DNA of 64,000 nt from Cornus controversa (taxonomy: Eukaryota; Streptophyta; Magnoliopsida; Cornales; Cornaceae). Of this stretch, positions 1 through 11,119 are shown piece after piece. Position 1 is the stretch's first letter, and every line of letters begins with the position of its first letter. The translations under genes were made by a program, and so were the position numbers. Location: assembly GCA_026545225.1 (NCBI GenBank), contig CM048849.1, positions 33,614,336 to 33,678,335 of the forward strand, given 5' to 3'. A model generated the notes under the pieces. It was not told the DNA's origin, did no database searches, and saw only the letters and a list, made by a program, of their open reading frames with translations.

Positions 1-201
1 TCTATTCTTATTTTACAATTTGTTTCCATTATCCATCATGACTGTTTTTGGTATGCTAAAACAGCAGATGATATTGTTCCAAACAAACTTCTTTACTTGA
101 GTATGGGTGTTGGAGTAAGCCTCTGCTTTTACCTATTTAGTGAAATAGTCAACTACTAGAAGTACAAACCTCTTGTTTGAAGCTACAATCAATAGTGGTC
201 C
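1..201 (-). pseudogene. Ty3/gypsy integrase core fragment, decayed
   Basis: Read on the minus strand, the segment translates to a retroelement integrase core: a VVDYFTK stretch (normally followed by W, here a TAG stop), then KAEAY, a FVWNNIICCF-like helix, IPKT, and MMDNGN, the region holding the second catalytic Asp (DNG). A second stop (TAA) follows. The fragment runs off the left edge of the window, and its upstream part is displaced by the solo LTR at 220. It is non-coding relic DNA. The family call rests on the order of integrase motifs; the clade cannot be fixed from this length. Confidence 0.75.
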
Positions 202-219
202 AACTATAGTAGCTAGGGC

Positions 220-1223
220 TGTACACACAAATTTCGAGTCTGGAAATAAGATCAAAACACGTGGACAAATATTAAATATATTAATTTCAAGAAATATGGG
301 TTACAAATCTTTGTAGATCTTTACAAAAGAAAGATAAATCCCTCTGATTCGATCTCTTTGGTGATCCAGATTCAAGGGCTGATGAAGCTTGATCTTGAAT
401 TGGATTGAAACTTTGGTGAAGAATGACACGTGGATAATATGCTTGTTGTTTTTCTCCTTTAGGGCTTAGATGCTTTAGATCTTTGAATTTTGAGTGAAGA
501 ATTTTGCAGAGTTTTAGCTTTCTCTGAAAGTCCTCTAATTGTGTTTCTCTAGATTCAAGGGCTACTAGAGCTTGATCTTAAATCGAGTTGTTGAGAGTCC
601 TTTTCAAGTGTTTGTTGTTGAAGAAACTAGTGAGAATTTCTGATTAAGGGCTAAAGAAGCTTGATCTCGAACGGTCTTGTTGATTATTCTTTGAATTTGT
701 TGAATCGTGGAGGAAAAACGGCACGACTTTGAATGTGCTTGTTATTGTTGTTCTTCAAAACTTTGAGAGTTAGATGAACGTATGTCTTCAAAGTTTCAAG
801 TGTTGATTGAAGACAGAGTCTAACAAAGCTTCAGTATTTTGTGAGAGTCTTCTCCCCTTTCTCTTCACCCTCTACCTCTATTTATAGACTTCTTGGAGGG
901 TCAAATTTGTAACTTTCTTTCATTCTAATAATTATCCTATAATTATCTTTTATGATAATTGTGATAATTATCCAATATATATATAATAATTATCTTTGAT
1001 GATAATTATATATATACATATATATATATATTTAATTATCCATTTGACCCATTTTCAAGTGGGTTTTGACTTCTTAAACAATTTGGATCAGCCCCTGACC
1101 CATTTATTTGTGGTAGGTCTGGACTTTAAATTATCTTATTGAATCACATTCTAAAGTGAGATAAACTGAAGATAAGCCCAAATTATATTTTAAATCCATC
1201 ATGTAAATTTTTTAATTTCTACA
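220..1223 (-). mobile_element. Solo LTR of the gag-only LTR element family
   Basis: The minus strand begins TGTAGAAATT and ends TTTGTGTGTACA, closely matching the ends of the LTRs at 38622-39265 and 43557-44216. Shared internal blocks include the 'ttacaaatctttgtagatc' region, the repeated 'aagggct...agcttgatctt' block and a minus-strand TATAAATAG box near 871-880. Flanks are AGGGC (215-219) and AGCGC (1224-1228), a 5-bp target duplication with one mismatch. No internal domain follows, so it is a solo LTR left by LTR-LTR recombination. It is about 340 bp longer than its relatives because the 'aagggct..agcttgatct' block occurs three times (about 374, 557 and 645) instead of once. It sits inside the integrase relic. 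Confidence 0.8.
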
Positions 1224-1725
1224 AGCGCCTTAGCCTCTATGTATACAACAATTTAAAGATGGTATCCTCCTTGGATTTCTCTCCAAGGTACTTATCTTCC
1301 TATTATAGTTGGATTCTCATTATATACATATCTTTAGGAATTCGAGTCCTATTAAGAGATGTATTCTGTATGTGATTCATGGGCCTTTTCCACTGAATCC
1401 GAACTATTGTTATTGGGCTACTTTTATTAATGGGCTTGAGCCTCTTGTTGATATGATCAATGCGCATTTTTTGGCTGGCCTTCGGGTCTGCTTCCTCTTT
1501 ATTCTTTTCACATGTCACGTCCCGATTGGTGGGTATTTTATGCCCCTACAATGTTCAATTTTATTTATTTATTTATTTATTTTTGCTATTTCCATAACCT
1601 AAAAGTCAGTGAGAGAAAAAATATTACTGAGAATATGCCGGAATATGAGAAGGTAAAGATAAGAAGGAATTTTCCAATTAATGCATAGAACCCCACTTAG
1701 AAAAACATGTGCTTACAGATTAGGT
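1224..1725. other. Intergenic, no recognisable gene
   Basis: AT-rich sequence with short open frames on both strands that show no motif. The left end may be the continuation of the integrase relic broken by the solo LTR. I see no RNA gene or transposon end here. Confidence 0.5.
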
Positions 1726-1734
1726 TAATTAACC

Positions 1735-2022
1735 GGACAATACTTACCTACTCACCAGTGTGTAGGTGAGCCCTTCTGACCGCTGATCTGTTTCAATAAA
1801 AAATGAACACATCAATTTTAAAGTGTAATAAATAAGTATAATAAATGAGGTCAATCTCATTTATTATACTTATTTATTGCATTTTAAACCTCATTTATTA
1901 TACTTATTTATTGCATTTTAAATTTAATTTTGTAATTAAAGTTAATGTGTTCATTTTTTATTAGAACACATCAGCGGCCAGGAGGGCTCACCTACACACT
2001 GGTGAGTAGGTAAGTATTGTCC
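1735..2022. mobile_element. Mutator-type MITE with 9-bp TSD
   Basis: The 288-bp segment has inverted ends of about 40 bp: the left end reads GGACAATACTTACCTACTCA and the right end is its reverse complement (TGAGTAGGTAAGTATTGTCC at 2003-2022). A perfect 9-bp direct repeat, TAATTAACC, flanks it (1726-1734 and 2023-2031). A 9-bp duplication is characteristic of Mutator-like elements. The interior is AT-rich, with a short block (TCATTTATTATACTTATTTA) present twice and also inverted. It has no coding capacity. It ends about 50 bp upstream of the TATA box of the defensin-like gene. Confidence 0.85.
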
Positions 2023-2072
2023 TAATTAACCAACCTACCAAAACCAATCCTATTGAATCCCCCTCTCTTGCA

Positions 2073-2079
2073 TATAAAA
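2073..2079 (+). promoter_or_regulatory. TATA box of the defensin-like gene
   Basis: TATAAAA lies 74 bp upstream of the start codon at 2153, at a normal plant core-promoter distance for a short 5' leader. The MITE at 1735-2022 lies immediately upstream, so its right end is within the proximal promoter. Confidence 0.6.
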
Positions 2080-2152
2080 AGCCATCAAAGTTTCAAGACT
2101 CCACCACCCCATTCCCAAGCATTCATTTCGATCTGCAGTTGTGTTGTGAGGA

Positions 2153-2220
2153 ATGAAAATGGGCAAACTATCTGTTTCATTGCTTCTGTTCTTGCTTGTT
2201 TGTATATCAGGTATATATGC

Positions 2221-2254
<34 letters not shown>

Positions 2255-3715
2255 TTTTCAAATGTGGATTTTCTTGTGATCTTTTGTTAATGCTCTCTAA
2301 CTATGAGTTAGAGGGGTGCATGAGTCCATGGCTTTCAAGTTAACCTGGATTAATTGTCTGCTATTTTTCTCTAGTCATTCATTTGGGCAGATACTAAAGT
2401 TATTATCTTGTTGAGTACTAGTGGTGCCAGTAATTTATTTCACTCAAAAATCTATAAAAATAATATGAAAAAAAAAAAGAATTAAATAAACAAAAATATA
2501 TACAAAAAAAATAAAGTATTCATTAGTTATATTCAACATATTACATAATTGTTTTGAAATTGCCGAATGACAATGCTATTTAATATATATTTCTCAATAT
2601 ATCCACCCAAACAATCATTCATGCATTGATCTCCTAATTGGTTGTACAGGTATGGGCATTTCTTTTCTTTTTCTTTTTCTTTTTCTTTCTTTGTTTTAAA
2701 ATTTTAGTTAATAAAAGAGGATTTTTTAGAATTTTGTGGGTTAGCATCTTTTAAATTTGGAATTCTTAAAGAAAGGCTTCCTAGAATTTTGTAGAGTTCC
2801 AGTGGGGGGCATTTTTATAATTACTAAAATGTATACATTCAAAATTAACGTGACAAAATAGTTCAGCAACCACTATATATCATGACTAGGTTAATCTTTA
2901 TCATTTATTATCTCTCACAACTATATATACACACACACATTAGCGGATTGTCCATGCCTTCGACACTAAAAAAAATTATTAGACTGAATCATTTTAGGGG
3001 TGTGAAGGTAGATGGTGTGACTGTTAGATCGACGATAGATAAGATTATTTTATACCATAGATGGACATAGATACTTTGAACCATAATATTGATTTTTTTA
3101 AAAAAAATTACCTTTAAATTGTGATTTTTTTAAAGAGAAATTTAAACACAATGCTTAAATATAATATAAATATTGAAAGAAGTATGACACACTCATTAAT
3201 TTTGGACTAATCCGAATGAGAGTTTTGTGAATGAAAGTGATCTGTCACCGCATGACATCATATCCTCATCACTCCACTCACACACCACCTGGTCCAAGTT
3301 CATTCCGCCCAAGAATCATTATTCATTTTCAAAAGAAATTGTATGATACATATAACTAGTACACGTAATTGAGTCCCTCAGATTCATCAGCATGCAATAT
3401 ATATATATATATATATATATACTAACAATTTCTTGTATGACAGTAAGAAACGTGGTATCTAAGGTAGATGGTTGCGGTTACGTGGAGGTGACAGGCGGTG
3501 GTTGTCCAGATAAAAGTGCATGCTATGAAACTTGCCGGCCATGTTACTTAGGCGTTGGAACAGTTGAAACTTATTGCGTGGCTCCCGGTGGAGGAATTAA
3601 CTGGTGGAGATGCCGATGCGTATTTAAGAACGGTGCACCTTGTCCACCACGCGGAGCATCAGGGTGCCCCAAACCACCTGCCATCGGTCATCCGGACCTT
3701 GATGGAAATGTATAA
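2153..3715 (+). CDS. Defensin-like secreted cysteine-rich peptide (2 exons)
   Basis: Exons inferred at 2153-2210 and 3444-3715 (GT at 2211, AG at 3442-3443; phase 1), giving about 109 residues. Exon 1 encodes a signal peptide (MKMGKLSVSLLLFLLVCIS), the classical exon split of plant defensin-like (DEFL) genes. Exon 2 encodes a mature part with 10 cysteines, including CYETC (the C-x3-C helix motif) and GGGINWWRCRC (gamma-core-like glycine followed by C-x-C), the cysteine framework of CS-alpha-beta peptides. A proline-rich tail (APCPPRGASGCPKPP) adds two further cysteines. The usual role of the family is extracellular antimicrobial defence or signalling; the target here is unknown. The start was chosen because it opens the signal peptide 74 bp after a TATA box. 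The 1.23-kb intron holds TA microsatellites at both ends (2224-2251, 3399-3420). Another small Cys-rich family is possible. Confidence 0.7.
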
Positions 3716-4195
3716 AAGAAGTGATATATAGTCCTCCGGACAATCCAACAAATTAGACTATATATATATATATAAGCAGAAATAATGTAATCATGACATC
3801 ATTATGGTGGATGATCACATAAAACAATATCATTGGACTGTGAAACTATGTATCATTTTTTAATTTATGAAATTTATGCATATATAGTTTCCTTTATTAT
3901 GAAATAATTAAGTTGATGTACACGAGAAAGCATTGAATACTCTCGAAATACCATAAGTATCTCATATTCCTTTAGAGAGTTTTCTTTCCTTGGATGTGTA
4001 AGGGACCCACACTAATTCTCAATTTTTTTTAATCTCAGAATGGTATAATGATTGAAAAATCAAGGAATTGTCTAAATTAAGGAATGTCAGTTTAGAGATA
4101 TGAACGATATATTTAATTATATGAAAATAAAAACCTATTCAATATGAATTTAAAATGATTCTTTGCATATGGTCATTTGACAATCACACACAAAT
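3716..4195. other. Downstream flank, no gene seen
   Basis: AT-rich sequence following the defensin-like stop codon, presumably with its 3' UTR and polyadenylation region. No further coding frame, RNA or transposon end is supportable. Confidence 0.4.
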
Positions 4196-4841
4196 GTTAA
4201 TGGATATACCTAATACAAATCAATACAAATAAGAAATAGAAGTTACTAAATAGTGAGATAAAAGGACCAAATTGATTAATGAGCTCCAAGGATATGATAA
4301 GAGTTGTGATACAATTCCTTGAAATACAGTTGCCTCAAAATCATCATCTGAATTGTTCACAGCTTGCTATGATCACAAAAGTGAGCATGCTGTTCTTAAT
4401 CATGAGAAATACAGGCAAGCTATACTAAAAAAAAAAGTGATTAACTACAGATTCACTGGTCTAAACCAGCTCAGCTATCTCTACTGGAGTACTAGAATTC
4501 ATACAATGTTTTCCTTTTCTAGTTGTATGAGATGATATAGTCTGTTTGTTGCCGAAAATCTCACCTACGCTCGAATCATTAGTTGTTCACAAATGTTAAA
4601 GGAACCAGAAATTTGAGTTAAGTTTCTTGACCATAGCAAACCTGTCACTAAAATATATGATATCCAAAAATTAGGAGGAAATTTCTTTGAGAATGACTAT
4701 ATTCATGACCATGAACTTGTTATTGAGATCTAGACTATGCAGATTTGATTTATTTACTTGCTACATGCCAATAGAGCAGTTTGTGTTAACAAAGCGAAAC
4801 TAGATATGATTATTGGTGAAGATGTGTGATGGGTGTAGGCA

Positions 4842-6653
4842 CTAATGTAAAGTGAAAATGGGAACAAGCAAAACCATCATTCCAAGTGAAAACCAGTAGC
4901 TGTGACCGTTGTTAATCCGTTTTGCAGCAGATGAAGGTGAGGCAGGGGCTATTGGAATGCTTGGCGTCGACGGTGCACCATCAGCAGATTCTGGCGGTGA
5001 GTTCAGAGAAGGCGGCAGAGAATTATCAGGACCTGCAAAATGGTGGTACAAATGTAGTGTTTCAGACCATGAATGTTTCAATTCTGTATGTGAACCAAGC
5101 TAGATTTTTTCTAAGTTAGATTGTGAATATCATCTCCATGGTTTTTTTTTTTTATCATATGGTGAGGTAAATGGGATCATGTTAAAGTACTAATCACAGC
5201 AGACCTCCTTAGCTTACCTTGGCATTACTGTGTCTAAATTATAAAAACTTCTCTAATTGCAGAAGTTGCAAAGATTAGTAATTCTGATATAACTTAATGT
5301 CTTGAAGAGATTGAAATCCTATCATTTCACATATTAAAAAAAAAAAAAACTAGGCATAAAGAAAGAAAGAAAAAAATCATCCCCAATTTCTAATCTAGTA
5401 ATAACTGTACACGAAGAAAAAGTAGTAGAAAATAAAATGAAATAGCAATTACTGATTTTAGATTACCAGTATTATTCTGTTTCGGAAATTCTGGACCTGC
5501 CAAAAAAATTCAAACCATGAGTAATTCTATAATAGAAAAAAGAAGTAAAAAATTTCTGGGGAATTAGAAGAAAAAAAAATTGCATACCAGTTATGCTACG
5601 GAGGGGATGCAACTTTAGTGACGCTGTTGCACAATAAATTGAAAATAAAATGAGATGTAATAATTAAACTTTCTGGAGTTATAAACATGCATCTAATTAT
5701 TATTGAAAAAGAAAAAAGCGTTGAATTTGAATTCTGATTATTCTTGATGGGAATAAATAACGGTGGATGTGTGAAGCATAACATGAAACAATTGAGACCC
5801 TTTTATCAAGAATGCTATAAGCCAAACTATATATAAATGGAATCACCTGAAAGGATTAGTTAGATTCATCAGCATATTTAAATACTTAAAAGTGAATTAC
5901 TAAATGCATGTCCACTTATGTTCTCATGTATTAGTGCACATATCAGTATTTTTGTATGACTCATAAGTGCTTGAATTACTAATAAGAAAGCCACATTAGA
6001 TCTATAATACGGAATTAATGGCAGGTTCATGTTACAACTAGAGTGTTTAATTTTATTGAAAGATTTTATTTCATTTTTTATTTTATGTACAACTAGTGAT
6101 TAGAAGAGACTTTAAGAAAGTCAGAGCAAAACAAATATAACACTGACATGTGAGATAACTTGTGAATGAGATGAATGGATTTACACTCACAAGTCAAAAT
6201 CTTGGGAAAAATAAAAAATAAAAAAAAAGTCAAAATCTTTTATGCTTTCAAAATTTTGCTGATTTATAAAAAAAAAATTGCAATTTATTTCATCCTATAA
6301 AAATTTGACAGTTACTCAGCTTGAGTCGACACGATTCCATCAGTTACAAAGACAGTTGTACAGAACTAACTTGCGCGCGAATTGATAAGATTGTTATCCT
6401 GCGCATTAATTAGGGGAAGCCAAAAACTACTAGACTAAGCATAACACACACACATACATATATGTACAAATTCACATGCACACTAGCCTAAGCATAACAC
6501 ACACACATGCATATATGTTCACATATATATATATATATATATATTAGGGGAAGCCAAAAACTACTAGACTAAGCATAACACACACACATACATATATGTA
6601 CAAATTCACATGCACACTAGCCTAAGCATAACACACACACATGCATATATGTT

Positions 6654-6710
<57 letters not shown>

Positions 6711-6922
6711 AACACACACATACATATATGTACAAATTAACACACTGACACACATATGTATATATGTACACATACATGCATGTGCATATTATATATATAT
6801 ATATATATATATAACTTGCTCGTGTTGTCCTACGCATGAATTAGGGGAAGCCAAAAGCAACTAGCCTACGCATAACACACACACATATGTACAAATTCAC
6901 ACACATACATACGTATATATGT

Positions 6923-6959
<37 letters not shown>

Positions 6960-7650
6960 CCGCTCTGTGATTTCGCTTGAAGACGAAGATGCACACAAAA
7001 TCCGAAATGTTCAAATTTCACTACAGATTCGAATGAAATTAAATTCAAAAGGTACAAATTGAATCAAAATATGTAAATCCAGACCGGAGCGATGCAAACA
7101 CAAATATACATACACAGATACATTTATGTGTATATATCGCTCTTTAATTTCATCACTCACTGCGAAGATCAGTACAAATTAATTATGAAATTGGAAAAGT
7201 TCAAAATTAACCGAAAATTCGAATCAAATTTAAATAAAGAATGTATGAATTCATTTAAAATATGAAGATTCAAACCTAACCTGAACAGATAGATTGGAGA
7301 GAGCGATGTTTCTGAGATCCAGCGTTCTTCAGTGGACAGAGAGAAGAGAGAGAGTGGAGTCTCGTCGAGTTGAGAGGGAAACCGAGGAGCCGGCGGATCA
7401 GGTGACAGAGGCAGTTGACGTCCCCGGTGTCGAAAGCCGATGAGAAGACATCGCAGCACTGAAACGAAGGAGAGGACGAAACGTTGTTTGGCGGCAATGA
7501 GATGTAGGAAAGGCACGTCGAGAACGACAGTACTTCGTCGGAACAGCCTCTCGCCGGTGGCGGTGCAGTGGAGGCCATAGCGAGTAGTGCCGGCGTGAGG
7601 AGGAGTACAATCATAGCCGGAAAGAAGTGTGTCAGATTGTTAGCGGCCAT
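4842..7650 (-). CDS. LTPG: GPI-anchored non-specific lipid transfer protein (copy A, 4 exons)
   Basis: Minus-strand exons inferred at 7650-7281, 5623-5588 (36 bp), 5496-5467 (30 bp) and 5032-4842, all with GT/AG borders and phase 1 junctions; together 627 bp, 208 residues. Exon 1 has a signal peptide (to about residue 27) and the full eight-cysteine LTP/2S-albumin motif: C, C, CC, C-L-C, C, C (GCSDE, STCLSY, QCCDV, NCLCH, SLCPL, SICS). The microexons encode ASLKLHPLRSITG and PEFPKQNNTG. Exon 4 is Pro/Ser/Ala-rich and ends in a hydrophobic tail (YWFSLGMMVLLVPIFTLH), the pattern of a GPI-attachment signal. Such proteins sit on the outer plasma membrane or wall and help carry lipids to the cuticle. 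Microexon 2 differs from copy B by G-to-A, P-to-H and G-to-R changes but stays open. TATA at 7739-7745. Confidence 0.85.
6411..6960. repeat. CA/TA-rich minisatellite in LTPG copy A intron 1
   Basis: A unit beginning 'attaggggaagccaaaa' and containing 'gcataacacacacaca' plus TATA/GTACA blocks is repeated at about 6411, 6545 and 6842, interrupted by (TA)n and (TG)n tracts (for example 6656-6708). The first two units are nearly identical over about 130 bp. The block lies wholly inside intron 1. The equivalent intron of copy B (14010-14620) has its own amplification. Confidence 0.8.
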
Positions 7651-7738
7651 TGACGGTTGAGTAAGGTTTTGTAAATCTGCGTTTGCTGCTTTGATGAGAG
7701 AGCTGGACGATTTTTCTGTTATGTTATGAAGTTGAAAG

Positions 7739-7745
7739 CTTTATA
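7739..7745 (-). promoter_or_regulatory. TATA box of LTPG copy A
   Basis: On the minus strand TATAAAG lies 89 bp upstream of the ATG at 7650. The same motif at a similar distance is kept in copy B (15409-15415), which supports a functional core promoter. Confidence 0.65.
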
Positions 7746-8611
7746 AATAACGGAATGGCGGGAAAGAGAATGTGTATTGTGTTCCAATAATGCCCTTCTT
7801 GTTCTTGTCTAAAATTGGAATTCAGAAATTTAATAAGTAGAAAAATTATTTATAATTAATTGTCCTCAGATGTCTATACCATCACTTTTGGTGTAAATTA
7901 GGGCTCTGTTTGGTTAGACGAATACTAATAGTGAGAAGTAGAAATGAAGGAAAGTGAGGTGAAGGAAAGAAAAATTAATTTTCTACATGAATTTGATTAG
8001 CATAAAAAAAATTCAAAAAAATTATGAGTAACTACAGTTTTATGGTTTGGATATCATGGAAGTCACAAAAAAATATATATGATGGTAATTTTTATTAAAT
8101 AAGATAAAAAATTTAAATAAGTTTGTATCAGATAAATATTATCTTTTAAAAAAATTATATTAGTAATATAAAAAATAAAATAAATAATTTTGTAAGACAT
8201 TTAGAGAGAGATACAAACTATTATACAATTAGTAAAACCCCTTGTAATATAAATTTTAATCACATAATTCCCTTATACTACTTAAACCTCATTAAACTCT
8301 CATGATGTTTTCAAATTTTTATCAATGTACCTCTAATTTGTCAATTTGCTATATAGTACAGGGGTTTTATGATTTAACCCCTAATTTATGACCAAAATAC
8401 ACCTTATAAACACTTATTAAAGCTTTAAAATTTAATTAAATGGTGATGGCAAACTAATCAATTCATGATGGGAAGGATCTATCTGATCAAGTTTGATAGT
8501 GCAGGGGTTATATGATGAATTTGAATAGTATAGGAGGTTTTATGATTTAACCCCATACTATTATTATAAAAAGTTATGCATAAACACAATTATTTTAAAG
8601 ATATAAAATAA

Positions 8612-8770
8612 GGCATAATTGTAATTAGGTGGCCCCACAACCCATGGAGCGTTAAATCGCAAACTTGCGCAGCAACAGAGGGGATTCGAACTCACAGTTC
8701 GTACACTGGATAGGGTTCATCCAGGCACTGAAGGTCCGTCCTTTCATTCAACTACGGTACATCTGCGGAG
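8612..8770 (-). mobile_element. tRNA-derived SINE candidate (copy A)
   Basis: Read on the minus strand, it has a box A-like TACCGTAGTTGA (8748-8759) and a box B-like AGTTCGAATCC (8682-8692; consensus GGTTCGANTCC), the internal pol III promoter pair of tRNA-derived SINEs. A related body of about 70 bp follows. A second copy of the promoter part is tandemly repeated at 8797-8912. The corresponding sequence at 17700-17873 has a perfect box A (TAGCGTAGTTGG) but a degraded box B, so the two copies complement each other as evidence. A tail and target duplication were not seen. Confidence 0.45.
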
Positions 8771-8912
8771 CAAAAAAGACATAATTGTAAATCACAGGAT
8801 TTGAACTCACACTTCGTACACTTGATAGGGTTCGTCCAGGCATCGAAGGTTCGTCCTTTCATTCAACTACGGTACATCCACGGAGCAAAAAAGACATAAT
8901 TGTAAATCACAT
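8681..8912. repeat. Tandem duplication of the SINE promoter part
   Basis: Two units of about 116 bp (8681-8796 and 8797-8912) share 'cgtacac..gatagggttc..ccaggca..gaaggt' and end in 'gcaaaaaagacataattgtaaatcac'. Copy B has only one unit, so the duplication followed the segmental duplication. Confidence 0.8.
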
Positions 8913-8913
8913 A

Positions 8914-10895
8914 ACTTTTTCAAGAAAACAAAATGTTTTTTTTCTTTTCATGCTATCCAAACTCTTAAAATGTCTAAATATTTTTCATTTCTTTTTCTTT
9001 TGTAATTTCCATCACGAACCCCAGTAGTAATTTTAATTTATAGGAGTCATTGATTGGATTAATGATAAGATCTCTGACATGTTCAATGGCAAGAGTTTGA
9101 ATATCACATGAAAAGTATAATAATAATTAAGGGCCTGTTTTGGGGGCTTCTTGCACAGTCAAAAGTCAAAACGGGCTTTTAAACCCAAAAAGCTCATTTC
9201 ACAAAAAGTACAACTGTTTAGTAAAAATCCTTGAAAGCCCGTTGCTCCTCGTTAATGGCCTTCTATTTATTCAAATTTGATCCTCTCATACAATATTTTG
9301 TCAAATATAGAGGTCAATTTAATTCCATGGGAAAATCATATGTATCCTAACTTGATAGATATGCATGTATTGAACATGCATTATCCAACAAAGTTGAATT
9401 ACAGTTACAATAAATATATGGACATTAGAATTACATTACTGTTCCTACTTTCTTTCTAGAGATAAAAATCGAAAGTTCTGTTGAGAAAAATAAAGAAAAT
9501 TATTCTCTCTTATAATATAGTACAAGCATAAAGAGTCCCTACTAGGAACAACTCAAATGTAACAAAATCTTAGTCATTTGTCCTTCATTTGATGTCACAT
9601 TCCCACTTGTCAACACACTCAAACCAGTAACAGAACTGCTAGTTAGAGGTGGCTGCAGTGGAACTATGGTAGAATTGTCATCTGCCGGTGTTGAGTTCAC
9701 CGGAATCTGAAACGCTTGTGGCAGTGTGGGCAAGATCAAATCAGTTGGAGCACAAGATTGTTGCTGATCTGTGGGGATATCTGGTGGAAGTAGTGCTGGC
9801 GTTTAGAGTCCAACACTCAAACGAACTAGTTTGATATGAATGGATCCCACCACTGACATATCAAAAATCAGTCGAAGCTGTCTGACTTTCTGACTTCCTA
9901 TCATGACTCTAAATATTAACATTAGAAACAATTTGATATGAATGGGGCTCCACCATTGACATATCAAACCAGTCGGAGTTTTTCGATGGTTGGACATCCT
10001 ATCCCAGAAAAGAGTGGGCTAAGATCAAGGATTACCTTGACATTGACTTAATGGAGGTAGCCATTATAACAGTTGGGCAATGGCAATACAAGTGGAGTGC
10101 TCAAGAGAGGACTAGTTGCTGATGATATTAGCAAGCACAAACAGTTCAACCCAGTTTGAAGTGCTTGATTGAGGGTATGCAGTAAGAGTCACTAGAGTTT
10201 GAGTTTGTACCTTGATACAAACACTGTACAAGGTCTATGCCCTGAATGGATCAATCTTGCATTTGGGCTTTTACTACTGAGGTAAAAGTAGAAATGGCAA
10301 AACCCAAGTGAATTTTAGGGAAGAAACCATTTTCTTTAATCCCATCACTGCAACTCAAATATAAGAATTAGAGTATATATTAATATCTTCAACTCTGTAA
10401 GTTATATATATATATACACACACCACACACACAGGCATGCCTGGTCAAAAGAGGTGATTTTGCATGTCTATTACCTACTCAAATCATTCATCAAGTGCCT
10501 TGATGTTATCTTTCTTATTAGTCATGATCGAAACCGACTTACTCTTTCAATTATATAAAGGGTTAGTCTAGTGCAAGAGGTTCCTGTCATTGCGGGGTCT
10601 GTACGTAATCTTACCTTCGTGTGCAGAGAAACTGTTTCTTCGAGTCAAAATAAGGTTAGATATAAGATTGCTCCATTATGGCATGGACGTCAAAACATGG
10701 AACAAGAGAGGTTGGCGAGTGTAGGGGTGTTTTATGCAATTTGCCCTATATAATGTAATAGTAGGCAAGCTATAAACAGGGTATATTGTTTAATCTTTGA
10801 ACACTGACACTAATAAACAATAGAAGCTGAGGAGTTTATAAATATTGAGCTTGGAGATAATTCATGGAGGCTAACCGTAATAGTAATAGTACACA
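8914..10895. other. Spacer between the two LTPG blocks
   Basis: No gene is supportable. A hAT-like 'gggcctgtttt' motif occurs near 9130. A direct repeat of about 50 bp ('tttgatatgaatgg..ccacca.tgacatatcaaa') occurs near 9830 and 9950. A minus-strand open frame at 9542-9739, rich in P, S and T, has no recognisable domain. The remainder is AT-rich and may be relic retroelement DNA. Confidence 0.4.
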
Positions 10896-11119
10896 AAGGC
10901 TAATGGATATTACTAATACAAGTCAATACAAATAAGAAATAGAAGTTACTAAATAGTGAGATAAAAGGACCGAATTGATTAAGGAGCTCCAAGGATATGA
11001 TAAGAGTTGTAATACAATTACTTGAAATACAGTTGCCTCAAAATCATCATCTGAATTGGTCACAACTTGCTATGATCACAAAAGTGAGCATGCTATTCTT
11101 AATCATGAGGAATACAGGC

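Larger units (their letters stand above)
4196..8913. repeat. Segmental duplication, copy A (LTPG block)
   Basis: From about 4196 ('taatggatatacctaatac') this block is collinear with 10898-17880: the same downstream flank, the same four LTPG exons and introns, the same promoter, the same upstream flank, and the same SINE-like tail. Divergence is clear but modest, with many substitutions and small indels in introns. Differences that help to date or order events: copy B has an extra ~550 bp near 11120-11665, an internally duplicated intron 3, more intron-1 minisatellite units, and an RTE LINE that copy A lacks. Confidence 0.85.

Noticed and set aside
6610..6864. Overlapping frames made of Tyr/Ile/Cys/Val and His/Thr runs
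   Set aside because: Direct translation of (TA)n, (CA)n and (TG)n microsatellites in an intron.
8682..8759. Functional tRNA gene on the minus strand
   Set aside because: The box A to box B distance is too long for a tRNA and no cloverleaf acceptor stem forms; a SINE is the better reading.
7903..8965. hAT-like element suggested by 'gggctctgtttggttag' on the left and 'ctatccaaact' on the right
   Set aside because: The inverted ends agree only over about 9 bases, no 8-bp duplication was found, and copy B lacks the right end.
9542..9739. 65-residue P/S/T-rich frame (FQIPVNSTPADDNST) considered as a third LTPG stalk
   Set aside because: No cysteine motif, splice partner or GPI tail nearby, and no similarity to the exon 4 of either LTPG. 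It is left unassigned.
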